Origin: Macrostomum hystrix
Taxonomy: Eukaryota > Platyhelminthes > Macrostomidae
NCBI GenBank assembly: GCA_950097015.1
Contig: CATNEN010000001.1
Location: 12,236,001-12,300,000, forward strand
Reading direction: 5' to 3'
Length of the DNA: 64,000 nt
The notes beneath the pieces were generated by a model, which saw only the letters and a list, made by a program, of their open reading frames with translations, searched no databases and had not been told where the DNA came from. Positions 10,214 to 21,973 of the stretch are shown here, in pieces (within the stretch, counting starts at the first letter, position 1; each line of letters starts with the position of its first letter). Both the position numbers and the translations under genes were made by a program.

Positions 10214-13200
10214 ATGGAGTCCATTAGGAGACTTAAAATTGCTGTCGAAAAGGGCAATTTAGAGCTCATTCGCTCCGAACTGAAAAAAATCCCAAGCGAC
10301 GCAGCGAGAGATGAGGCTTGCAAAGCGATGATGGAAGCCGCAGCAAGTAATGGCCAGTCGACAGTGGTGAGATTTCTACTAAAGACAATTGTTGACCAAA
10401 GTGTGAAAGATAAGTGCTGCCTAATAGCTGCGGAAAAAGCTGCGAGAAAAAACCTGTGGGAATGTTTCGAAATTGTGGTGAAAATGTGTTCTAACAAAAG
10501 CATAAGAGATCATTGCTATGTGAAGGCTATCGAAAAAGTTACTACAAAAGGAAGGGTAGAATGGCAAAAAATAGAGCTCATCTCGTGAAAAATATTTCCG
10601 AGCCAACTGTAAGAGATCAGTGCTGCATAAAGGCTGCGGAGGGAGCTGTAGGCAGGAACCAGAGGCGAAAGGCACAGACATTCATTGGTTTGTTGAAAAA
10701 CTTGAATTTGCTGTGGCAATTGCGAAACGCCCATGAGATAATGGCCTGCATTGCCGATGACGGTGACCACGCCTTTCTCACCAAAACGGTGTCTCGAATG
10801 CAGCCAGCTCAGATCACACAGCTGCTTTGCACCTCCATCGCTCGTGGACATGTTGAACTGGCTCTCACACTCCTCCATGACAAGCGATTCAGCAAAGAAT
10901 ATGTCGATCTGCCAGACGACAGCACAGGAGCCACTGCTCTCATGCTGGCAGCTGATGCAGGTCATCACGAGCTCATCGAGAGGCTGGTGGATCTCGGTGC
11001 GTCAGTGCGAGCTGAAGACAGTCAGGGTCGGACAGCTCTGTCGCGAGCTTGTGAGGCGGGTCACGTGCGAGCAGCCAAGACGCTGATGGACAGAGGAGCG
11101 GATGCGAGTCATCGGGACAGTTGGGGCCAGACGTGCGCGCAGGTGGCGGAGCAGCTGGGACATCAGCAGGTGCTGCGGCTGCTGGAGAACAGAACTTCGA
11201 AGTGAGTCCGTTCTCATTGGCAGTGTTGTGAAAGCCTTATGGCTTGCCCAAAGCGAACACTAAAACAACCAAACCAAATCTATATCTTACCCAACACATT
11301 AGTCTCTTTTCCATTACAAGCACTCTGCCGATCTAGTCATTGCAACTGTGACACTTCATTCTGATCCAGGATTTGGTTTGAGTTTTTCTTCTGAACTTTC
11401 AGTGCCTCTAGTGCTGAGGAGGCAGCCGGACTCTGCACCGACTCAGGTATCGCTGAGTGAGTTGCTGCTGATTCTGATTGAGAATTCCCCTCTGCTGATC
11501 AGCTTGAGATGCCAGTCTGTGCAGGTGTACAGTCCATCAGCTGACTGAATTCCCCATCATTCCAGGCTCAGAGACGACTCACAGCGGGACAGGCAGCTCA
11601 GTGAGGAACTGCACCGACTGCTCAGCGAGGCGGGATTCACTCAGGAGAGAGCGGAGTGTCAGCAGAGAATGGCTGACTGGCTGCAAGGAGTCGCTCGAAT
11701 CCTCAGTCAGTACTCAAATATGCGAATGACAGGCAGCTACGCAGAGGGCTGGGCCAACAGTCTGGTGCAAGTGAACGGCAGGACAGCGGCTGACTCAGAC
11801 ATTGACTGGACTGTGCTGCCGGTTCAAGGAAAGAAGCTGCATCTGGAGGGCGGTTGCAAAAGGCATGAAAAGGTCTCCAAAATTCTGCCAATCGAAGAGG
11901 GTCACGCAATTTTGGACCCGAAGTCGAAATGGAATGGAGGTGGTTTACAGTTGTTTACTGAATTTAAATAACTTTTTAATATAAGAAACTTAGTTACTTA
12001 GGCTGCTTACTAAAATTGGAGAGTATAAGATAATTAGGTGTTGCGAGCGTTAATTCGGAATGTTCCTTAAAAGTGACAATTTTATTAGGTGTCACAAGTT
12101 TAAAATGCGTTCATTTACCAGCTGTTGGTATTCTTAATTATAGAACTACATCATTTTTCATTTTTTTGAAATTACTTTTAATGCGAGTTAATAGCCCTAT
12201 ATTTTTAGTCTGGGGAGCCAAATTTGAAGTTAAATAAACCACGCGTTAACATTTAAAAAAGTTAAAAAAATATTTGCCTTATGTCGCCACAAATTTCAGG
12301 TAGCCAACCTGCCGTCTCATCCAAAGCATGCGGAGTGCGGCCTGCTCAGGACACGTGCCATGCGATTCGGAGCTGCAGTAGACTGTGTGTGGACAGGGTT
12401 GAGAAGCTGGTTGATGAAAACAAAAATGTCCACTACGTGCACCTCGTGAGGGCGACCAGACCGAATAAGACCAATGAGCTCAGAGTGAGCTTCAGCTTCC
12501 AAGAGAAAGAGGCCATGAGACGGCTGAGCACAGTCCAGGGACAACTGTTCTCAATCATCAAGTACATCTTCAAGAGACATTTGCCACTCACTCTGGACAC
12601 TCCTGGACTCAAGACCTACCATGCAAAGACTCTGCTCTTCTTCATGCTGGAGAAGCATGGCACACACCCAGATGCTGAAGCTTGGCAGCCTCAGAATCTG
12701 ATCTCACTGCTGAAGGAGTCTCTCGACATGATGCTGAGCTTCATCGACTCAAGCAGCTAACCCGATGAGTGCATGCCGCACTTCTTCATGCCCGACGCTC
12801 CGCTCTACTTCAAAAACGCTGGAATCGGCGGCGACTTCGACAACACGAAGGCGAGCGTTCGAGACCGACTGAGAGAGCTGAAAAGCGACATCGGCGGAGT
12901 GGTTGAGCAGATGAGGAGACTCGTGAGACCTCTGCAGTCAGAGAACTTCTACTTTCACCCGTTCACCCTGCTGCCACTGACAGCGCCGCTTGCTGTCACT
13001 CAGATTAGGCAAGAATCTGATTATAGTAGTTTTGAGATGCCAGCAGACATGTACAGTGTGGTGCACCATTGTGTTCGCGAGCTGCAGTCAGAGTCTGCAG
13101 ACAGAGACACCCTGATGAGGCAGCTCAGTCTCCTGCATCAGCTGCGGTGGTGCAAGTGCGCCGCCCTGTGCATGACCGCCATGGCGCATTTGAAGTTCGG

Positions 13201-13750
13201 AGACTCCGAGGAGGCTGAGAGACTCGCGATGGAGCTTCAGAGTCACAGAGTTCAGAGTGGAATGAGGCCTAGAGATATCGTAGCAGAGCTGTCTTCAGAC
13301 TCGGACTGGGCGTGGAGGTTCTGCCTCTCCGCCTCGATTCCCATTCCTTCCCGAGTTCACACAGACTCTGCTCACAGCCAGACTGTCACCTAGCCTCGCT
13401 CCTCGCACCTGTACGTGAACTTCCGCTGCCTGAGCTGGAGTCTACAAGCTGAGCTGCTCCGCAATCGCACAGCAATCGACTTCGCACAGCAATCGACTTC
13501 AGCCTGCGACAGATGGAGACCGTCAGGGACGAGAGACGCGTCGCCATGGAGACGCAGGACGAGGAGAAGATCCGCTGGGTCAGGAAGAAGCTGGAGCAAA
13601 TTCGACACGCAGCTGTAGGTGAGAGCGCGGCTGCATCCAGTCAGAGCTGAGTTCGGTCGGCTTGTTACCATGGAGACGATGGCGCAGCAGACAAACGGCT
13701 GGATCCGCGCAAAGCTGCAGCAGTTCGAGAAGTCGCTGGCGAAGCCCTAA
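10214..13750 (+). pseudogene. Ankyrin-repeat plus Mab-21/cGAS-like protein, disrupted
   Basis: Segments 10214-11201, 11566-11939 and 12300-13393 are joined by good splice sites in compatible phase. The N-terminus has degenerate helical repeats, then ankyrin repeats (GATALMLAADAGHHELIERL, GRTALSRACEAGHVRAAKTL). Exon 2 holds a nucleotidyltransferase signature, GSYAEGWANSL followed by DSDIDW. Exon 3 has the Mab-21 C-terminal core (LRVSFSFQEKE, TYHAKTLLFFMLEKHG). Three breaks are visible: the frame changes by one base between about 10560 and 10600; TAA at 12758-12760 is in frame within the conserved core, which then continues in the same frame; and a 17-bp tandem duplication at about 13463-13497 precedes frame-shifted coil-like coding sequence (WVRKKLEQIR). 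An intact relative would be a cGAS-like nucleotide-signalling or Mab-21 protein. Sequencing error or recoding cannot be excluded. Confidence 0.72.
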
Positions 13751-14474
13751 AGAGACACGGACGCGCTGTCGCATGGAGACAGAGAAGTTGCGGAAGTCTC
13801 CGCCTTTTGTGAGCATGCAAAGCTGTGTTCGCCTCCCACAGAGCGAAAGGTTGCTTGGCGATAATGTTAATTAATTTCTGGTTGGTTATCGACGAAAAGC
13901 AAAAAAATTATCCGTTTTAATCTAGCATTAGTTTTATTTTCTATCTTATCTTTTGCATCTATTGTTTTGTTTACGTTTCGCTTTGTTGATATAACTGCAC
14001 TTGGAAACACAGTCGCTGATAACTATTTCGCTATTCAACTGTTATTTTTTTGTAGTAAAATTTAGCTTTCTAACGGAAATGACAGCTTACTGACAGCAAC
14101 ATTAGCAGTAGCAGTAGCAATACTTAAAAAATTTGTGGAAAAATTTACGAAAATATTTTCAATGAATCGAGAAGCATCGATAGGCTCGTGGAATTTAGCG
14201 GGAAAAAACTTGGATAAAATGTGCCATTTCAGCCCAGGACTGAATCAACTCCCAATAACTCAAGCGTCTCTTCTCTTTGCTTTTTTTGCCTCGCTTTGGT
14301 AAATTTTTTGTTTGCTTTATGTAAATTCCACATCAAAGCGCTGGTTTGGCTGCTCAACTGAAATGATTCACAATATACTTGACCAATGCTCTAAACCAGT
14401 CAGGACTTTAACTCTGCACTCCAAATTCATTTTTTATCAAGACCACTTAAATCTTGAATTTATACTGAACAGTT
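13751..14474. other. 3' flank, AT-rich, no gene seen
   Basis: Follows the disrupted Mab-21-like gene. No further exon seen. Confidence 0.45.
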
Positions 14475-15395
14475 TGGTCCTGAAGATACACTGAACACTT
14501 AGATCCTGAAGGTATTCTGAACACTTAGATCCTGAAGGTATTCTGAACACTTAGATCCTGAAGGTATACTGAACACTTAGATCCTGAAGGTATTCTGAAC
14601 ACTTAGATCCTGAAGGTATTCTGAACACTTAGATCCTGAAGGTATTCTGAACACTTAGATCCTGAAGGTATACTGAACACTTAGATCCTGAAGGTATTCT
14701 GAACACTTAGATCCTGAAGGTATTCTGAACACTTAGATCCTGAAGGTATTCTGAACACTTAGATCCTGAAGGTATTCTGAACACTTAGATCCTGAAGGGA
14801 TACTGAACACTTAGATCCTGAAGGTATACTGAACACTTAGATCCTGAAGGGATACTGAACACAGATCCTGAAGGTATACTGAACACTTAGATCCTGAAGG
14901 GATACTGAACACTTAGATCCTGAAGGTATACTGAACACTTAGATCCTGAAGGGATACTGAACACTTAGATCCTGAAGGTATACTAAACACTTAGATCCTG
15001 AAGGTATACTAAACACTTAGATCCTGAAGGTATTCTGAACACTTAGATCCTGAAGGTATACTAAACACTTAGATCCTGAAGGTATACTGAACACTTAGAT
15101 CCTGAAGGTATACTAAACACTTAGATCCTGAAGGTATACTAAACACTTAGATCCTGAAGGTATACTAAACACTTAGATCCTGAAGGTATACTGAACACTT
15201 AGATCCTGAAGGTATACTGAACACTTAGATTCTGAAGGTATACTAAACACTTGATCCTGAAGGTATACTAAACACTTAGATCCTGAAGGTATTCTGAACA
15301 CTTAGATCCTGAAGGTATACTAAACACTTAGATCCTGAAGGTATTCTGAACACTTAGATCCTGAAGGTATTCTGAACACTTAGATCCTGAAGTTA
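14475..15395. repeat. 26-bp minisatellite, about 35 copies
   Basis: Units contain ACACTTAGATCCTGAAGGTA, with two or three variant forms (TATACTG, TATTCTG, GATACTG). Intergenic between the Mab-21-like pseudogene and the phosphatase gene. Confidence 0.96.
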
Positions 15396-15459
15396 TAAAA
15401 AACAATTAGATCCCTTGATTGGTGAGGTATGAAGAGTTACTTTTGGAATGAGGTGGGTG

Positions 15460-16170
15460 TGACGAGGACGGTTTGGAGTGAGGTGGCCGTGAAGAGGAGG
15501 GTTCTGAGTGGGGTGGTTATGAAAAAGAGGGTTCGGAGTGAGGTGGCTGTGAAGAAGAGGGTTTGGAGTGAGGTGGCTGTAAAGAGGAGGGTTCGGAGTG
15601 AGGTGGCTGTAAAGAGGAGGGTTCAGAGTGAGGTGGCTGCGAAGAAGTGGGTTTGGAGTGAGGTGGCTGTAAAGAGGAGGGTTCAGAGTGAGGTGGCTGC
15701 GAAGAAGTGGGTTTGGAGTGAGGTGGCTGCGAAGAAGTGGGTTTGGAGTGAGGTGGCTGTAAAGAGGAGGGTTCAGAGTGAGGTGGCTGCGAAGAAGTGG
15801 GTTTGGAGTGAGGTGGCTGCGAAGAAGTGGGTTTGGAGTGAGGTGGCTGTAAAGAGGAGGGTTCAGAGTGAGGTGGCTGTGAAGAAGTGGGTTTGGAGTG
15901 GATGCGTGTAAAGAGGAGGGTTCAGAGTGAGGTGGCTGCGAAGAAGTGGGTTTGGAGTGAGGTGGCTGCGAAGAAGTGGGTTTGGAGTGAGGTGGCTGTA
16001 AAGAGGAGGGTTCAGAGTGAGGTGGCTGCGAAGAAGTGGGTTTGGAGTGAGGTGGCTGCGAAGAAGTGGGTTTGGAGTGAGGTGGCTGTAAAGAGGAGGG
16101 TTCAGAGTGAGGTGGCTGTGAAGAAGTGGGTTTGGAGTGGATGCGTGTAAAGAGAAGGGTTTGGAGTGAG
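15460..16170. repeat. 30-bp minisatellite, about 24 copies, with larger duplicated blocks
   Basis: Units contain GAGGTGGCTGTAAAGAGGAG or GAGGTGGCTGCGAAGAAGTG. A block ending GTGGATGCGTGTAAAGAG recurs at about 15897 and 16137, showing a 240-bp higher-order duplication. The open frames of 160 and 87 aa are repeat translations, since the unit is a multiple of three. Confidence 0.95.
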
Positions 16171-16911
16171 TTGGGTATGGAAGGATTTAGCTTCAGAGGC
16201 GGCTAAATGTTTATAGGCTGTTACTCGCAATTGAAAAAGACAAATCAAAAAGCAGTATTTGACAACACTTATTATACTTTTAGCGCAAGTTTGTTCGTTA
16301 CGAATAGTAAATTCAATTTAACGCGAGCAAATCATATAATTAAGGGCTATGACAAGTGGCAACATGACCAGGCTAATTAAAAACACGACACCAGTTTAGA
16401 AATCTAGTCTGCTAGGCTGACACAGCCAAAGGATGCATATAAAATCGACTTCATTCTCTCATACTACTAAGAGTAGATCAGAAAAAATTACTGTGACTGA
16501 GTAAGTTTCATTACCTTAAAAAAGTAGACAAAAACACAGACGAGAGGAAACTTACAGCAGCTAAAACTGATCACATTCTATACAGATTCTTCTGCGAATA
16601 AATATTTATAAAATTAAAACAAAAACAATTACAAAAAATCTGACAGAGACAAGGAACTAACATTCACAATACAATTAAGTAAATCTGACCAAGTCCGCAT
16701 GATTTAAGTAAGAAAAGGATGCTAAGCAAAACTTACTAAGTCGCGATGTAAAAAAGTTTTCGAAAACAAACAAAACACAATCGACTAAATCGAATGCTTC
16801 AAACTTCCGGATTCGATTTTGTTTTAAAGAGCAAAAACATCTAGCAATTACCTTACTTGCCTACTTTTAGCCTAGTGGTAAGTAGTTCAGCACGAAATTA
16901 AACTATTGATT
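16171..16911. other. AT-rich intergenic stretch, no gene seen
   Basis: 3' flank of the minus-strand phosphatase gene. No coding signal. Confidence 0.5.
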
Positions 16912-16917
16912 TTTATT
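16912..16917 (-). other. Polyadenylation signal of the phosphatase gene
   Basis: AATAAA on the minus strand, 18 nt past the stop codon at 16935-16937. If it is used, the 3' UTR is very short. Confidence 0.45.
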
Positions 16918-16934
16918 AAAAAAAGTTTGACATT

Positions 16935-17275
16935 CTACAGATCGATGACCGGAGCGTCTTCGTCGACATCGCCGTCAGCGTTGACCGCCGCCGACGATGA
17001 AGACGACGAAGACGAGCTGGAGGTTGAGTCGACGGTGTCGCCAATGGCGGCGGCCCTGGAGCCGGCGGATGGCGAAGCTCGGCCAGCGGAGGCGTAGAAG
17101 GCGGGCGGCCCACCGTGATGGCTGGTGCTGGTGTCCAGACGGATGAGCCGGATCTTGTAGTGGTCGGCGAGGACGCAGGCCGCCTCGTTGTTACCATTGC
17201 AGTAGTGCGACGAGCTGAACACAGTCAGCAGCTTGCCTTTCTGCTGGATCTGGGGGCGAGGCGGTGGGCTGGCCT

Positions 17276-17337
<62 letters not shown>

Positions 17338-20300
17338 TTCTCACCTGAAATCCGACCTGTTGAACCTCGTGTGCCCTGATGACGTGCGAGAAGCGGTTGA
17401 CTCGCAGGAATGACTCCAGCGCCTGGTAGCTGAAGCAGCAGGCGGTACCCCGGCGCTTGTTAAATGCGAAGCCAACGTCGCTGCTGGCGAAGTCGGCGGC
17501 ATTGTCGCCAGCGGTGGAGCCGCCCTGCTGCGGGTGCTGCGGATCGCTCCACATGACCTCCCAGGCCAAGGGACTCTGGTCCACAGGGCTGGGCAGCGGG
17601 CAGGGCACAGCATTTAGGTCGCGCTCCAAGCTGGCGTAGAGCGATGGTCTGGGAATGCCGCCGTGGACGCAGAAGATTTTGCCATCGACTGTGGCCGCCA
17701 GCGGCATGCGATCGAAGCAGCGGTTGACGGCCTCCCAAACCTTCAGTTTGACAAAGTAGAATTTCTTAGTAGGGAGCCATACTAAGTTGCTTAACGTGTT
17801 TTTAAAAGGAATAATTTATGAGCAGAAGAAAGGCAGCCAGAGTCCTTTGAGTCCCTGTAGATTTTATGCCAAGCAGCAAGGACACAGATAAATTTCACTG
17901 AGGCACGGAAATATGAAGCTGCGAGGTTTGTGACACTTGTGTCTGTGTGAAAATATGAAAGATTGAATAGATGAGGAATATATATCAGATAGATGTGGAA
18001 TTGATGTAAGATAGAAATGGAATAGAAGCTAGATGGATCTGGAATAGATGCTTTATAGATGTGGAATAGGTGTGAGATAGATGCGGAATAGGTGTGAGAT
18101 AGATGTGGAATAGGTGTGAGATAGATGCGGAATAGGTGTGAGATAGATGTGGAATAGGTGTGAGATAGATGCGGAATAGGTGTGAGATAGATGTGGAATA
18201 GGTGTGAGATAGATGCGGAATAGGTGTGAGATAGATGTGGAATAGGTGTGAGATAGATGCGGAATAGGTGTGTGATAGATGCGGAATAGGTGTGAGATAG
18301 ATGCGGAATAGGTGTGAGATAGATGCGGAATAGGTGTGTGATAGAAGCGGAATAGGTGTGAGATAGATGCGGAATAGGTGTGAGATAGATGCGGAATAGG
18401 TGTGAGATAGATGCGGAATAGGTGTGTGATAGAAGCGGAATAGGTGTGAGATAGATGCGGAATAGGTGTGAGATAGATGCGGAATAGGTGTGAGATAGAT
18501 GCGGAATAGGTGTGTGATAGAAGCGGAATAGGTGTGAGATAGATGCGGAATAGGTGTGTGATAGAAGCGGAATAGGTGTGAGATAGATGCGGAATAGGTG
18601 TGAGATAGATGCGGAATAGGTGTGAGATAGATGCGGAATAGGTGTGAGATACATGCGGAATAGGTGTGAGATAGATGCGGAATAGGTGTGAGATAGATGC
18701 CGAATAGGTGTGAGATAGATGCGGAATAGGTGTGAGATAGATGCGGAATAGGTGTGTGATAGAAGCGGAATAGGTGTGAGATAGATGCGGAATAGGTGTG
18801 AGATAGATGCGGAATAGGTGTGAGATAGATGCGCAATAGGTGTGAGATAGATGCGGAATAGGTGTGAGATAGATGCGCAATAGGTGTGAGATAGATATTA
18901 GCCAACCTGCAGTCCATATGAGTCGCCAAACTTGGCCAGGCACTCCCGTTTGAAGGTGAAATTCTCCTGAATCTCGCGAATCTCATGATTGCCCCGCAGT
19001 AGGATGAACTTCTTTGGCGACATGGCCTTCTGGGCGAACAGGTAGCTGACCACCTCGACGCCGAATTGGCCTCGGTCAACGTAGTCGCCTAGGAACAGGA
19101 AATTGGCCGGAGACAGGTGAGTGCCCAGACGCCAGAGCACCTTCTCGAAGCAGACCAGATCGTGATAGTTGCCGTGAATGTCGCCCAGGATGTAGGTGGG
19201 ACTGCGCAGCTTCACCATCCGCGGCTCCTCGGCGAACACATTCTGCAGCATGTCGCACAGGGACAGCAGGCAGCGGGCTAGACCCTTCATCTCCACTTGA
19301 CCCCAGTGCATTGGTGGCTTGTCCTCCAGCTGCTGCTGCTGACTGGCTGCCGCAGGCGAAGACGACGAAGCTGCCGCGGTGCCCCGGCAGGCGCGCTCGA
19401 AATAGCGCAGACCGTTGATCATCTCATTGGGATGGGATCTGGGAGATTTCGGATGTCACATTGGAGCTTACTTTACTTGAAACTTTACTTTACTTGCCAA
19501 TTGGTGACGCGAATGACAGAAGGAATCTCAGAATTGGGTTGTTGATTTAGTGTCATTACACAGTGTGTGGGTAATTAATTTAGGGTAATTACACAGTGTG
19601 TGGGTAATTGATTTAGGGTAATTACACAGTGTGTGGGTAATTGATTTGGTGTAATTACACAGTGTGTGGGTAATTGATTTAGTGTAATTACACAGTGTGT
19701 GGGTAATTGATTTAGTGTCATTACACAGTGTGTGGGTAATTGAATTAGTGTCATTACACAGTGTGTGGGTAATTGATTTAGTGTCATTACACAGTGTGTG
19801 GGTAATTGATTTAGTGTCATTACACAGTGTGTGGGTAATTGATTTAGTGTCATTACACAGTGTGTGGGTAATTGATTTAGTGTCATTACACAGTGTGTGG
19901 GTAATTGATTTAGGGTAATTACACAGTGTGTGGGTAATTGATTTAGTGTCATTACACAGTGTGTGGGTAATTGATTTAGTGTAATTACACAGTGTGTGGT
20001 TAATTGATTTAGTGTCATTACACAGTGTGTGGGTAATTGATTTAGTGTCATTACACAGTGTGTGGGTAATTGATTTAGTGTCATTACACAGTGCGTGGGT
20101 AATTGATTCAGTGTAATTACACAGTGTGTGGGTAATTGATTCAGTGTAATTACACAGTGTGTGGGTAATTGATTTAGTGTCATTAAACAGTGTGTGGGTA
20201 ATTGATTTAGTGTCATTACACAGTGTGTGGGTAATTGATTTAGTGTAATTAACAGTGTGTGGGTAATTGATTTAGGGTAATTACAGTGTGTGGGTAATTT

Positions 20301-21729
20301 ATTTGGTGTAATTACACAGTGTGTGGGTAATTGATTTAGTGTAATTACACAGTGTGTGGGTAATTGATTTAGTGTCATTACACAGTGTGTGAGTAATTGA
20401 TTTAGTGTCATTACACAGTGTGTGGGTAATTGATTTAGTGTAATTACACAGTGTGTGGTTAATTGATTTAGTGTCATTACACAGTGTGTGGGTAATTGAT
20501 TTAGTGTCATTACACAGTGTGTGGGTAATTGATTTAGTGTCATTACACAGTGCGTGGGTAATTGATTCAGTGTAATTACACAGTGTGTGGGTAATTGATT
20601 CAGTGTAATTACACAGTGTGTGGGTAATTGATTTAGTGTCATTAAACAGTGTGTGGGTAATTGATTTAGTGTCATTACACAGTGTGTGGGTAATTGATTT
20701 AGTGTAATTAACAGTGTGTGGGTAATTGATTCAGGGTAATTACAGAATGTGTGGATAGTGGATTTTTGGTAACTATAGAATGTGTGGGTAATGAACCTTG
20801 GGTAATAGAATAATTTGTGGGTAAGGAATTCGAGGTAATTATAGAATGGTTTGGTAATGATTTTAGGGATGGTTAACAATGCGACAATGCTAATTTATTT
20901 AGTGAATAATGATATTAAAGGCACAAAGGCAGCAATTATAATCCCAGAACAAACGTGTGATTCAGGTTTCAAGTGAGACGTACATGATGTAGCATATAAT
21001 CATAAAATGCAGTTTTGTAAGCTCAAGCTAAGTCTTCAGTGTCCAGAGTGCTGCGAATGCACACTAATTAAGGACCTAATCCCAGTACAAGCGGCGGTCA
21101 CCGAGAAGCTAGACAGACAAAAATTATCATTCTAGAAACAGCAGAGGCATGTCGCAGCATAGCTAGCTCTGGGGATTTGAAGTTTTGGGAGTGATTAGAA
21201 AAACTGGCAGGATTAGAACCCGGAGCAATTAAGGGTAGATTTGGACACTCAAATTTGAGTTCGCCAACTACAGAATATACAACGATCTCTACGAATAGTT
21301 GCACAACTAACTCATAATATGCTTGCACTTTCAATAGCTAGAACTTTAACCAACAAGCTGCGCTTTTCGCTTCATCTTCGGCTGAATAAGATTATAATCT
21401 GTGGCAGAAATCAGCATTGCAGTGAAGCACAGTTTGTGACATGCATTGGGGCTGAAGTCACTGAGACTAGCGGAGAGAAATAGGGGTAGGGGAGCTTGAC
21501 AGACAGACATTTAGACACTCAGGACAGACAGAACTGGACATACGGAGCTGAATAGACAGACCTGGACAGACCTGGACAGACAGACAGACCTGGACAGACA
21601 GACAGACCTGGACAGACAGACAGACAGACCTGGACAGACAGACAGACCTGGACAGACAGACAGACCTGGACAGACAGACAGACAGACCTGGACAGACAGA
21701 TAGAACTGGACAGACAGACAGACCTGGAC

Positions 21730-21777
<48 letters not shown>

Positions 21778-21808
21778 CTAGACAGACAGACAGACAGACA
21801 GACAGACC

Positions 21809-21877
<69 letters not shown>

Positions 21878-21908
21878 CTAGACAGACAGACAGACAGACA
21901 GACAGACC

Positions 21909-21973
<65 letters not shown>

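Noticed and set aside
17791-20879. Long minus-strand frames (287-434 codons)
   Set aside because: Repeat translations of the 24-bp and 33-bp arrays. The only real coding sequence nearby is the phosphatase exon 18907-19438.
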